Origin: Paenibacillus shirakamiensis
GTDB taxonomy: Bacteria; Bacillota; Bacilli; Paenibacillales; Paenibacillaceae
DNA length: 64,000 nt
Direction: 5' to 3'
Assembly: GCF_017874255.1 (NCBI RefSeq)
Contig: NZ_JAGGLD010000005.1
Location: 248,001 to 312,000, forward strand
Of this stretch, positions 45,201-53,605 are shown piece after piece (position 1 is the stretch's first letter; each line of letters begins with the position of its first letter). Position numbers and translations under genes: made by a program. The notes below the pieces were generated by a model. That model made no database searches and was not told the origin of the DNA. It saw only the letters and a program-made list of their open reading frames with translations.

Positions 45201-46502
45201 TTAGTTAAATCGTTCTGTTTTATACCATTTGCTCTCTCTTTTCGTAATTTTGTCAATAAGCAAGGAGACGAAGGCTTTCATCGAAATGACAATGAACAAT
45301 TGCGCATACGTAAAATAAGAGATACACGATAACACGAAATTTCCTGTATGGCTTTGACCGAAATCTGTAGCCAGCGCAAGATTAATCTGTAGGACATATA
45401 AGTAATACATCAAGGCCCATGCAATCACAAGATACACATAGACGTCTGCGGAGAACTGAAAGGGTGAGATAATAGTAGGATAGAACCACCCTATTATTCG
45501 GTAGATCAGATTCACCACAAACACGATATCCGAGATTACAATCGCCATCATGAACCAGAAGTAACTTGCTGCAAAATAGAGGACCTCGAGCTTGATTCGC
45601 CAAGGACTTGCACGAAATAGTAGCGGTAAGTTCTCAATCACGACATAAAAATTCCCCTTTGCCCAACGTTGTCGCTGCTTCATGTACACACTAAGCTGTT
45701 CGGGTTCTTGCTGATAAGCTTCCGCCTGCGCTGCAAGTGCAATCAACTGCCCACGCTTCAGGATCTCAATGGAGATCGCCGTATCTTCTGTAATCGCATG
45801 CACATCCCAGCCGCCTAATTCTTGCATCAGGTTAGTTCGGACAATAAAATTCGTCCCCGGAATGGTGCCGAGCTTGAGTAATTCCCACATTCCTGTGTGA
45901 TAAATACGCTGCATAGTGACAATCTCCAGATTAATACAGCGGGTCAGGAAATTCTGTCCACGGTTGCGCACTTTGTTACGCCCAAATACAGCACCATAGC
46001 GTTCAGGATCTTCTAGGGCTTTGCGCACTAAGAACATTAAGGCATTGCGTTCCGGCGCTGCATCTGCATCGTATACACAGATCCACTCACTTGTAGTGAG
46101 CTTGAGTGCATCATTTAACGCGCCCGATTTGCCTCCTGTTCCCGTTCTCTCCAAAATGACAAAATCCCGATCTACATATTCCGGCTTAGCCTTAATTGTT
46201 CGTAACTTATCGGCTGTACTATCGGTACAGTTATCAGCAATCACGATAATTTGTATTTTGTTAGCGGGGTAGTGTAGCTTAAGGATGTGTTCCACGGTAT
46301 TTGCAATAACAATCGCTTCATTATGCGCAGGAACCATGACCGTTACGGTAGGGAATTCAAGCATCTGTTCGGTCTGCAAAATCTCTAGCGGGACACTACT
46401 CTGTTTGCGAATAAAACGAATCGCTCCGATCATAATGATAATCGCCTCAAGAACAGCAAACCAGATACTGATAATAGATACAATGAGCAGGAGATCAGCC
46501 AT
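45201..46502 (-). CDS. Processive GT2 glycan synthase (YdaM/IcaA-like)
   Basis: A 433-residue membrane glycosyltransferase of the cellulose/hyaluronan/PNAG synthase type. Membrane helices flank the GT-A domain, one at the N-terminus and three to four after residue 300. Catalytic motifs: VPAHNE, YDADAAPE (D145, D147), AITEDTA (catalytic Asp) and QRQRW (276-280). It polymerises and exports an exopolysaccharide. GGGGGA lies seven bases before the ATG at 46502, which overlaps the small membrane gene's stop by 8 bp. No PilZ domain is present; c-di-GMP control would come through the first gene. Confidence 0.9.
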   Translation of the reverse strand: MADLLLIVSIISIWFAVLEAIIIMIGAIRFIRKQSSVPLEILQTEQMLEFPTVTVMVPAHNEAIVIANTVEHILKLHYPANKIQIIVIADNCTDSTADKLRTIKAKPEYVDRDFVILERTGTGGKSGALNDALKLTTSEWICVYDADAAPERNALMFLVRKALEDPERYGAVFGRNKVRNRGQNFLTRCINLEIVTMQRIYHTGMWELLKLGTIPGTNFIVRTNLMQELGGWDVHAITEDTAISIEILKRGQLIALAAQAEAYQQEPEQLSVYMKQRQRWAKGNFYVVIENLPLLFRASPWRIKLEVLYFAASYFWFMMAIVISDIVFVVNLIYRIIGWFYPTIISPFQFSADVYVYLVIAWALMYYLYVLQINLALATDFGQSHTGNFVLSCISYFTYAQLFIVISMKAFVSLLIDKITKRESKWYKTERFN

Positions 46503-46638
46503 GGAAGTTCCCCCGGTCATACTTTTGGTAGATTTTTGCTCGAAAACGTAGTGTGACCCATGTAAGCCATACGATGACCAAGCTAAATAATAGACTAACC
46601 CCGACGCATAGAGGAATGAACCAGCTGGTATAACCCAC
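46495..46638 (-). CDS. 47-residue single-pass membrane protein in the synthase operon
   Basis: GTG at 46638 with AGGAGGGAG upstream opens 47 codons: a short head (GYTSWFIPLCV), one membrane helix (SLLFSLVIVWLTWVTL) and a basic tail (RFRAKIYQKYDRGN). It starts 29 bp after the degenerate-GGDEF gene and overlaps the synthase start. The position recalls small accessory subunits such as PgaD, though the sequence is too short to compare. It may link the c-di-GMP receptor with the synthase. Confidence 0.68.
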   Translation of the reverse strand: MGYTSWFIPLCVGVSLLFSLVIVWLTWVTLRFRAKIYQKYDRGNFHG

Positions 46639-46667
46639 GAAAGATCTCCCTCCTTAATAGAAAAATA

Positions 46668-47543
46668 TTAGATATATTCACCGATCAGATCCGTTTCGGT
46701 ATTTCGATCGAGTGCAGCAATTACAGCATCCACGTCCTCATATCTCTCGAATTGATCCCTCTGGAATACCAATGCCCCGCCGCGAATAATGAGCTGGAGC
46801 TCTCGCCCTCTTTGATCTAGGAAGGAGCCTTGCATCATCGCATTGCGAATTCGGTTACGCAGTGTCTGCAAATAACTAGGGTCCGTCATAGGACAAAGAA
46901 TAACAAATCTACCGTCACCCATATAGAACTTGTAGTCCTCGTAGCGAATTTGCTGCTGAATGATACCGGATAAATGCCGAAGGAGAAGGGAAAATCTTAC
47001 GGAGCCTGTATATTCCTGTACTAGGGGCAGAAAATCGATTTTGAACATGGCCATACAGAAGCCATATTGATCACTGTATCGTTTGGCAAGATTAATCTGC
47101 TTAGTTAATGTATCGGCAAATGCCTCCTTATTCCCAAGCGTTGTATCTAGATCCAACTCCGGTTGTCTGTCTTTCACTTCTTCAAGGCGCTCTAACATTC
47201 TACGGCTTCCGATCAGACTGGATTTTATAAAGGAAGCCAAAAGAATATTAGCAGGCAAGATGAGCAACCAGGTTAGCGAGATTACATGAATCGGTGCATA
47301 CGTGACCAACCAGACAAAATACGTAACGAGAAAAATAAATACTAACACCACAGCCATGCCACCTGAGACGGTGAATCCTAAGAGTAATGCAGCGAGAGTG
47401 GAAAGACCGAAATATAGCTTGGTAATAGTGAACGTATCATCGCCATAAAGATCAACTAAGATTAAGAACTGTTGCAACATACATAGTCCGATTAGAAGTA
47501 TGTATCCAAGCTCCAAACGTTTTATGGATAGCTTACGATTCAT
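46668..47543 (-). CDS. Degenerate GGDEF membrane receptor for c-di-GMP (YdaK-like)
   Basis: A 291-residue protein with four hydrophobic helices (residues ~14-105) and a cytoplasmic GGDEF-fold domain. The active motif GGDEF is replaced by GDGRF (209-213), so cyclase activity is not expected. The inhibitory-site RxxD is intact as RYED (200-203), exactly five residues before it. This is the pattern of B. subtilis YdaK, a c-di-GMP receptor driving an exopolysaccharide synthase. The ATG at 47543 follows GGAGGG by nine bases; the frame to 47591 is not supported. Confidence 0.85.
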   Translation of the reverse strand: MNRKLSIKRLELGYILLIGLCMLQQFLILVDLYGDDTFTITKLYFGLSTLAALLLGFTVSGGMAVVLVFIFLVTYFVWLVTYAPIHVISLTWLLILPANILLASFIKSSLIGSRRMLERLEEVKDRQPELDLDTTLGNKEAFADTLTKQINLAKRYSDQYGFCMAMFKIDFLPLVQEYTGSVRFSLLLRHLSGIIQQQIRYEDYKFYMGDGRFVILCPMTDPSYLQTLRNRIRNAMMQGSFLDQRGRELQLIIRGGALVFQRDQFERYEDVDAVIAALDRNTETDLIGEYI

Positions 47544-47637
47544 CAAAGATTCCCTCCATGTTCCTAAGTGGGATAACTCTATGATATACAACTACAGAAC
47601 TAGAATTCACTAGATATTTATACAAATATTGTTTAAA

Positions 47638-47657
47638 AATCTATAAATATATAGATT
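47638..47657 (-). promoter_or_regulatory. Palindrome upstream of the synthase operon
   Basis: Perfect AATCTATA-AATA-TATAGATT, about 95 bp before the receptor start. Candidate operator or leader hairpin in AT-rich DNA. Confidence 0.35.
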
Positions 47658-47770
47658 AAGACTTAATATCCAAAATATACTAGAGATCTTGAATATTTTG
47701 TCGAACATTGTCGTTTATCTTCCATTTTAACTATTCATTATGTAATTATCAAAAAACTTATAGACGCTAC

Positions 47771-47840
47771 AAAAAAGAGCCCTCTTCGTGTACAGAATCC
47801 CTTTCAGAATGAAAAGAATGATGTCCCTCGAAGCGGCTCT
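47771..47840 (-). terminator. Terminator of the BI-1 gene
   Basis: Compound hairpin: AGAGCC with GGCTCT and CTTCG with CGAAG, plus an inner CTTTTC/GAAAG-type stem, then six T on the minus strand. It lies 117 bp beyond the stop, after the pyrimidine tract. Confidence 0.65.
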
Positions 47841-47957
47841 CCGCTTAATTTTTCTTGTTTTCTTATTTTCTTAAAATTTCTTGTTTCTGATTTCTTATTT
47901 CTTGTTTTCGTAGTAATAAAGTTCTTATAGTCATATGAATTGAAAGATGCGGAGTTT

Positions 47958-48698
47958 TTAATCTCGGCTCCATACTTTGGAGAGCAACCGAAGCATCTCC
48001 ACATATAACCAGACCAGCGTCACCATTAAGCCGAACGCGCCATACCATTCCATGTACTTAGGCGCATCCCGCTGGACACCCTTCTCAATAAAGTCGAAAT
48101 CCAAAATCAGATTCAGTGCAGCTACAATGACAATGACAATTGAAATCACTATGCCGATCGGCCCGTTACTATGCAAATAAGGAATCGTAACTCCAAATAA
48201 TTGTAAAATAATATTCAGTAAGTATACTAAAGCAATGCCTGCCGTAGCAGCAAAAACACCCATTTTAAAATTCTCAGTGGCTTGGATGATGCGTGTCTTA
48301 TAAGCAAAGAGCAAAGCCAGTGCTACGCCCAGCGTCAGTAGTGCAGCTTGTAAAGTAATTCCATGGTATAAATTCTCGTAGATGGCCGATAAACCGCCAA
48401 TCATCAGGCCTTCCGCCAGTGCATACAGAGGCACGAGATAGGGAGCAAATGTAGGTACAAAGCTAATGACGAGAGCCAGAACCAACCCAATAATGGCGCC
48501 GCCTGCCATATAAGGAACTATATTTTGACCACTGTAATACAGGGACCATATACCAAACGCTCCCCCTAACAAAATAACTAGCGTAATCAACGTTTTGTTC
48601 AAGGTTCCATCCAGCGTCATGGATTGATAGCCCGGATAAGATCCTGTTTTTCGGAACGTCTGATCCTTTAATGTAGGATTACCACTGCGCCCTAACAT
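47958..48698 (-). CDS. Bax inhibitor-1/YccA family membrane protein
   Basis: A 246-residue protein with seven hydrophobic helices after a soluble head (GRSGNPTLKDQTFRKTG). The later helices read GVALALLFAYKTRIIQ, VSIVIVIVAALNLILDFDFIE and WYGAFGLMVTLVWLYVEMLRLL; the di-Asp DFDFIE corresponds to the BI-1 pore/pH sensor region. Relatives leak Ca2+ or protons. The ATG at 48698 has AAGGGAG eight bases upstream. Confidence 0.9.
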   Translation of the reverse strand: MLGRSGNPTLKDQTFRKTGSYPGYQSMTLDGTLNKTLITLVILLGGAFGIWSLYYSGQNIVPYMAGGAIIGLVLALVISFVPTFAPYLVPLYALAEGLMIGGLSAIYENLYHGITLQAALLTLGVALALLFAYKTRIIQATENFKMGVFAATAGIALVYLLNIILQLFGVTIPYLHSNGPIGIVISIVIVIVAALNLILDFDFIEKGVQRDAPKYMEWYGAFGLMVTLVWLYVEMLRLLSKVWSRD

Positions 48699-48848
48699 GT
48701 GCACCACTCCCTTTCACCCATTTTACATCTTGTCCTCTAGCTTAACCAAACCTATCTTTTACAATCATCTTCCTCTACTGATGGATGTCCCTCCTATATA
48801 AATACAAACCTGTCCCAACATCCATTTATGTATATGAATCGGAATTAG

Positions 48849-48860
48849 AGTTCATGAACT
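48849..48860 (+). promoter_or_regulatory. Palindrome upstream of the DHA2 exporter
   Basis: Perfect 12-bp AGTTCATGAACT, about 95 bp before the exporter start. Candidate site for a local repressor; none is adjacent. Confidence 0.35.
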
Positions 48861-48953
48861 TTAATCCCGTGAATCTCAGTTTATATTCAGTTGATCTTGA
48901 GCAGATACGATGTAGCCTGAGATTGGAATTTCAGAACATGAGGTGACTAAGAA

Positions 48954-50456
48954 ATGCAGAAGAAAAATAACAAAACGATGGTACTCGCTGCGCTCATGAT
49001 TGGACTCATTTTTGCAGAATTAGATGAGACCATTGTATCCACGGCCATGCCGACGATTATTCGAGATTTACACGGCCTAGCTCTCTATGGCTGGGTAGCA
49101 GGTATATACATGCTTGCCTTGACGTTGTTCATGCCAATCATCGGCAAACTCGCGGATTTATATGGCCGCAAACGGCTTTACCTAAGCTGTATGGCTTTGT
49201 TCATTATTGGGTCCATTGTGAGTGGGGCAGCCGGGTCCATGACGATGCTTCTCGTAGGTCGCGGAATTCAAGGTATCGGCGCAGGTGGCCTCATGCCTCT
49301 TGCTCTCGTCATCCTTGGCGAGACCTACCCGCTGGAACAACGCGCCAAAATTCAAGCCATTTTCGGCCCGATGATGATCATACCTCAGCTCATTGGACCT
49401 GTAGCAGGAGGCTATATCGTTGGCCACTGGGCTTGGCACTGGGTATTCTTCATTAACATTCCTGTCGGTATCTTAGCTGCCATCCTTCTATCCATGGGAC
49501 TAAGTGAATCCCGAAGTAATGAGAAACGTTCAATCGACTGGAAAGGTGCTACTACATTGATGCTCGGGTTACTGTCATTATTGATGGCTCCTGTGCTGAT
49601 TGATAATGAGGGATATTCCTGGTCTTCTCCTATTATTATCGGTCTGCTTGTACTTGCAGGACTGTTATTCACACTGTTGGTGCGTATTGAATCGCGTGCC
49701 GCAGAGCCGATCCTACCGTTACATCTATTCCGTAATCGAAATGTAGTCGTTCTCTGCTCCCTCGTCTTTGTCCTGATGATCGGTATTATGGGAGGATTTG
49801 CAGCCTTCCCGTTCTTTGCTCAAAATGTCATGGGCCTTACACCGACAGCATCTGGGTATCTGTCCCTAGCGTTCATGGCTGGAGCGATGCCATTCAGTAT
49901 ACTCGTTGGATTCCTAATTACCCGAGTGAAGTACCGTACGCTATTCATCGCCTCCTTCACACTGCCGTTAGTTGGATTATATTTATTGTCCCGCCTTCAA
50001 GTGGATGTAAGCGTCATGTATGTGTTGGTTAGTTTCTTCATCTTAGGCATTGGGCTTGGTGCCTTATTTGGCGGGGATAATCTTATCGTCCAAGAGTCTG
50101 TGGATGCCAAAGATAGCGGGATCGCACTCTCTACCGTGCAGCTCTTCCAATCCCTAGGCGCAACCATTGGGCTTAGCGTATTCGGTAGCTTGCTATCCCG
50201 TAACATAAGCACGGGAATCAATGGAATTCGTGATCAGCTCCCTGAAGGAAGCGCTGATAAGATAGCGACTGGAGGAATTCCAGCTGGGTTGTCGCCTAAT
50301 CTCTTGCATCAAATCCGGCTCATATTTACGGATTCATTCCAACAAATTTTCGCTATTTCGCTCGTCTTCGCCGTCATTGCATTCATTTTATGTTGGTTCT
50401 TGAAGAGCGAAGTACTGACTAGTAAAGAGAAGACAAGTGAAGAGAACGCTGCTTAG
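48954..50456 (+). CDS. DHA2-family multidrug MFS exporter
   Basis: A 500-residue, 14-helix drug:H+ antiporter of the EmrB/QacA group. The conserved D1 motif LDETIVSTAMPTI is in helix 1, loop 2-3 has GKLADLYGRKR, helix 4 GRGIQGIGAGG, and motif C is GPVAGGYIVGHWAWHW. GAGGTG precedes the ATG. The aldo/keto reductase follows 69 bp on. Drug range unknown. Confidence 0.93.
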   Translation: MQKKNNKTMVLAALMIGLIFAELDETIVSTAMPTIIRDLHGLALYGWVAGIYMLALTLFMPIIGKLADLYGRKRLYLSCMALFIIGSIVSGAAGSMTMLLVGRGIQGIGAGGLMPLALVILGETYPLEQRAKIQAIFGPMMIIPQLIGPVAGGYIVGHWAWHWVFFINIPVGILAAILLSMGLSESRSNEKRSIDWKGATTLMLGLLSLLMAPVLIDNEGYSWSSPIIIGLLVLAGLLFTLLVRIESRAAEPILPLHLFRNRNVVVLCSLVFVLMIGIMGGFAAFPFFAQNVMGLTPTASGYLSLAFMAGAMPFSILVGFLITRVKYRTLFIASFTLPLVGLYLLSRLQVDVSVMYVLVSFFILGIGLGALFGGDNLIVQESVDAKDSGIALSTVQLFQSLGATIGLSVFGSLLSRNISTGINGIRDQLPEGSADKIATGGIPAGLSPNLLHQIRLIFTDSFQQIFAISLVFAVIAFILCWFLKSEVLTSKEKTSEENAA

Positions 50457-50524
50457 ACATAGCTTGACCCAACGTATACAATACAAAGTGAAATCTAATT
50501 GTATCTTGGGGAGGAATGAAGAGG

Positions 50525-51463
50525 ATGAAGTATCGTAGATTAGGTGCAAGTGGTGTAAAGGTAAGTGAGATTAGTCTAGGAAGCTGGCTAACTTATGGAG
50601 GGTATGTTGAACGAGAGAATGCCGTGAAAGCTATCTATACAGCTTATGATCAAGGCATTAACTTTTTTGATACAGCTAACGTTTATGAACAAGGCGCTGC
50701 AGAGACCCTACTTGGCGAGACGATTCAGGCATTCCCTCGTTCCACCTATGTACTTGCTACCAAAGCTTTTGGCAAAATGGGGGATGGCCCGAATGATAAA
50801 GGTCTATCCCGTAAGCATCTAACTGACCAATTCCATGCTAGCTTAAAAAGGCTTGCTGTGGATTATGTAGATATCATGTACTGCCATCGGCACGACCCCG
50901 AGACGCCGCTGTATGAGACGCTGAGAACGTTGGATGATCTCGTTCGCCAAGGTAAAGTGCTCTATGTAGGCGTTAGCGAATGGACACCATCGCAGATCGC
51001 TGAAGCCCATGCCATCGCAGACCGCTATCTGCTGGATCGAATCGTTGTCAATCAACCTGTATACAATATGTTCAATCGCTATATCGAACAGGAAATAATC
51101 CCTTACAGTGAGCGAAGTGGCGTAGGCCAGGTTGTCTTCTCCCCCCTTGCACAAGGACTTCTAACGGGTAAATATAATTCCGTGACCGATTTCCCGCAGG
51201 ATAGCCGCGCGGCTAAGCTAGAAGGCGTTCGCAAAGGCATTACGGAAAGCAATATTGCCAAAGTACAACAACTCTCAAAGATCGCCGCAGAACTGAATCT
51301 GAGTGTAGGCCAGCTCGCATTGGCTTGGATTCTTAGACAACCGAACGTATCCAGTGCTCTCGTTGGGGCTAGTCGACCTGAGCAAGTGACCCAGAACGTG
51401 CAAGCCTCCGGCGTCACAATTCCAGAAGATGTACTTATACGTATTGAAGAAATTTTGGCCTAA
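50525..51463 (+). CDS. Aldo/keto reductase
   Basis: A 312-residue TIM-barrel NADPH-dependent carbonyl reductase close to the potassium-channel beta subunit/YdhF-like group. Tetrad residues: Asp and Tyr in FFDTANVYEQG, Lys in ATKAFG, His in MYCHRHDP. NADP contacts are in SALVGASRPEQV. The ATG at 50525 is preferred; 50516 touches the GGGGAGG. It may be co-transcribed with the exporter. Confidence 0.9.
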   Translation: MKYRRLGASGVKVSEISLGSWLTYGGYVERENAVKAIYTAYDQGINFFDTANVYEQGAAETLLGETIQAFPRSTYVLATKAFGKMGDGPNDKGLSRKHLTDQFHASLKRLAVDYVDIMYCHRHDPETPLYETLRTLDDLVRQGKVLYVGVSEWTPSQIAEAHAIADRYLLDRIVVNQPVYNMFNRYIEQEIIPYSERSGVGQVVFSPLAQGLLTGKYNSVTDFPQDSRAAKLEGVRKGITESNIAKVQQLSKIAAELNLSVGQLALAWILRQPNVSSALVGASRPEQVTQNVQASGVTIPEDVLIRIEEILA

Positions 51464-51513
51464 ATTATAAACTGAACTTTAGATGGACCATCCCTGGGCC
51501 AGCGCCGTACTAC

Positions 51514-51627
51514 AAAAAAAATCACCTGTGGATAGCGCGAACGCTTTCGCTGTGAGCATGAACGTCGTTACTACACATGACTCATGTTTTGCGAATTACG
51601 TTCACGCCAACTCAGGTGGTTTTTTTC
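51514..51627. ncRNA. Highly structured element between convergent genes, T-tailed on both strands
   Basis: Outer 9-bp stem (AATCACCTG at 51520 with CAGGTGGTT at 51613), inner TGAACGT (51559) with ACGTTCA (51598), an ACATG/CATGT hairpin between them, and a small GCGAA/TTCGC-type hairpin at ~51537. TTTTTTT follows on plus and T8 on minus. It may be a bidirectional terminator with an elaborate loop, a structured small RNA, or a miniature inverted-repeat element. No coding potential. Confidence 0.45.
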
Positions 51628-51690
51628 ATAATGAAATATATCTTATTATTCAGCTATTACATGCTTGATTAGCTAACTCAGCTACACGAT

Positions 51691-52740
51691 CTACTTCATC
51701 AGCTGCTTCACAAGCTCCCGATTCCGTTCTTTAAATACCTCGTTATGGGATGATACCATAGCCCATTTGCTAGCGTCTGGCTGAATGTACTGCTTTGCTC
51801 GGTTCACAGCATTCGCCGCATCTTGAAAGGCTCCCGCAATCAGATGGAGCTTTCCTTCGTGATTTAGAATATCTCCTGCTGCATATAATCCCTCAATCGA
51901 CGATTCACTTGCAGGATTGCCGGCAATATAGTAATTGTCAATGATGTCAATTTTTACTTCACTATTCTGTAGGAGCGTCATATCGTGTTCATAGCCATGG
52001 TTGATAATCACTTCGTCTATGGCTAGATACGTAACCTCTCCTGTCTCTTGATGAGTAATCGCTACATGTTCAATGACTTCATGGCGATCACAGGCCACAA
52101 GCTTAGTAATGGAAGTATTGAAGAAGCATTCCACTGAACTGTTCATCAGCTGATTCGCCTGTGCTTCATGTCCGTTCAAATTCGCCTTACGGTAGGTTAG
52201 ATAGACCTTCTTAGCAATAGGTTCTAGCTCATTAGCCCAATCGATGGCTGAATTTCCACCACCCGAGATAACCACGGTCTTGTCCTTGAATCGCTTAAGC
52301 GATTTAACGGTATAGTTCAGATTCGAGACTTCATACCGCTCTGCTCCTTCTATATCCAGTCGTTGTGGATTCAGAATACCCCCGCCTACTGCAACAATGA
52401 CCGTTTTGGAATAATGCTTTTCTCCCGAGGCTGTATGTAATACGAAAATTCCCTGCTCATCCCGTGTAATGGAATCCACTTTCTCATTGAGGACAACCTC
52501 TGGATTAAAGGTTAACCCCTGCTCCACCAATTTCTCAATCAGCTGCGCTCCAGGAAGCGGGGTATGCCCGCCTACATCCCAGATCATCTTCTCAGGATAG
52601 ACATGGATTTTCCCTCCAAGTTGGGGTTGATATTCTATAATCTTGGTTCTCATTTCGCGTAGCCCACTATAAAAAGCAGAGTATAGCCCAGCCGGACCTC
52701 CTCCAATGACAGTTACATCATACAAATCGATTTCTTGCAT
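51691..52740 (-). CDS. Ferredoxin-NADP reductase (thioredoxin-reductase-like, YumC/YcgT type)
   Basis: A 349-residue flavoprotein. FAD site: YDVTVIGGGPAGLYSAFYSG; NADP site: VVISGGGNSAIDWANEL; GLYAAGDIL closes the FAD fold. The CxxC of thioredoxin reductase is absent, as in YumC/YcgT. It transfers electrons between NADPH and ferredoxin or flavodoxin. A Fur-like box lies upstream, in line with the iron-regulated YcgT form. AAGGAG precedes the ATG. Confidence 0.92.
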   Translation of the reverse strand: MQEIDLYDVTVIGGGPAGLYSAFYSGLREMRTKIIEYQPQLGGKIHVYPEKMIWDVGGHTPLPGAQLIEKLVEQGLTFNPEVVLNEKVDSITRDEQGIFVLHTASGEKHYSKTVIVAVGGGILNPQRLDIEGAERYEVSNLNYTVKSLKRFKDKTVVISGGGNSAIDWANELEPIAKKVYLTYRKANLNGHEAQANQLMNSSVECFFNTSITKLVACDRHEVIEHVAITHQETGEVTYLAIDEVIINHGYEHDMTLLQNSEVKIDIIDNYYIAGNPASESSIEGLYAAGDILNHEGKLHLIAGAFQDAANAVNRAKQYIQPDASKWAMVSSHNEVFKERNRELVKQLMK

Positions 52741-52771
52741 TCTAAGTTCACTCCTTCGAGCTTGATGCTAT

Positions 52772-52786
52772 TGATTATCATTCTCA
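52772..52786 (-). promoter_or_regulatory. Fur-like box
   Basis: TGATTAT-C-ATTCTCA, 12 of 14 matches to the 7-1-7 Fur consensus, 31 bp before the reductase start. Confidence 0.65.
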
Positions 52787-52927
52787 TTTAAATATATATC
52801 TTATGAACCCTTTTAGCAATACGAATTGCCTCTTTCCAACCTGATTGGCGGTTAGTTGTTGCTCTTTGCAGACTCAATCGGGCATAATTTAGTAGAACCC
52901 GGTAGGTAGCATGGATGCAGATATTAT

Positions 52928-52957
52928 GGTGCCTTTATCGGCGCACCGAATTTTTTT
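52928..52957 (+). terminator. Orphan terminator-like hairpin
   Basis: GGTGC(C)...GCACC stem followed by GAATTTTTTT. No gene lies upstream on this strand, but a small ORF begins 22 bp downstream, so it could be a leader attenuator. Confidence 0.6.
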
Positions 52958-52979
52958 ATTGTTAAAGAAAGGATTAGTT

Positions 52980-53057
52980 ATGGAAGAATATTACCGGGCA
53001 TATTGGGACACGCTAAACCCCTATGGACATGCATACCCACTGGGTAATTATGCATAG
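52980..53057 (+). CDS. Predicted 25-residue tyrosine-rich peptide
   Basis: ATG with AAAGGA six bases upstream, then MEEYYRAYWDTLNPYGHAY plus six residues and TAG. Six of 25 residues are Tyr; with Trp and Pro the composition recalls coat or signalling peptides, but no family is recognised. It sits between the orphan hairpin and the marR gene. Confidence 0.4.
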   Translation: MEEYYRAYWDTLNPYGHAYPLGNYA

Positions 53058-53150
53058 CTCTATAATGTTTACAATTAAAATATATAATGTTAAAATATTT
53101 AGCGAACGTTCCACTATGACCCGTACTTTTTTGATGATGGAGGTATCCTT

Positions 53151-53576
53151 TTGGAGAACACCGATGTTTTCAAATTAATTCATGCGGTCGAACTTTTTAC
53201 TAATGAAGCTATCATTCGCTGGACGAAGGCTTTTTCTTACAACATTGGCATCTCGCCCGTTATTATACTAGGCGAATTGAAGCAGCATGGCCCGCAAAAG
53301 CAGACCATACTTGCCAACAAACTTGGGTATACACCAGGAGCGATGACCAACATTGCTGGAAGGCTGATCGCACAGGGAATGGCCAAGCGCAAGTATAACG
53401 AGAATGATCGTAGGCATGTTTTGCTGGAAATTACAGACAAGGGCCTAGATGTTCTCAAAGAAGCACAGCAACACGGAAATGCCTTCCGTGCTGAACTGTT
53501 CCAGCTTCTAGATGAAGAGGAAATTCGGCAGCTCTTGCGGATTTATGAGAAACTGCTTAAGAATTTCAAAGAATAA
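53151..53576 (+). CDS. MarR family regulator
   Basis: A 141-residue winged-helix regulator. DNA-binding part: KQTILANKLGYTPGAMTNIAGRLIAQGMAKRKYNENDRRHVLLEITDKG, with the MarR wing DRR. The start is TTG at 53151, with GGAGG seven bases upstream. It lies 29 bp before the SDR gene, which it probably controls. A GAACGTTC palindrome at 53103 may be its operator. Confidence 0.9.
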   Translation: MENTDVFKLIHAVELFTNEAIIRWTKAFSYNIGISPVIILGELKQHGPQKQTILANKLGYTPGAMTNIAGRLIAQGMAKRKYNENDRRHVLLEITDKGLDVLKEAQQHGNAFRAELFQLLDEEEIRQLLRIYEKLLKNFKE

Positions 53577-53605
53577 CCACATACAACTTTAGGAGGCATC
53601 ACGAA

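Larger units (their letters stand above)
47544..47957. other. AT-rich intergenic region with a pyrimidine tract
   Basis: 414 bp without a gene. It holds the control region of the synthase operon, the palindrome at 47638, the terminator at 47771 and a T/C-rich repetitive tract at 47847-47910 built of TTTCTTGTTT-like units. Confidence 0.6.

Noticed and set aside
51483..51668. Plus-strand ORF of 61 codons
   Set aside because: It lies entirely over the inverted-repeat element, has no ribosome site and its composition is not protein-like.
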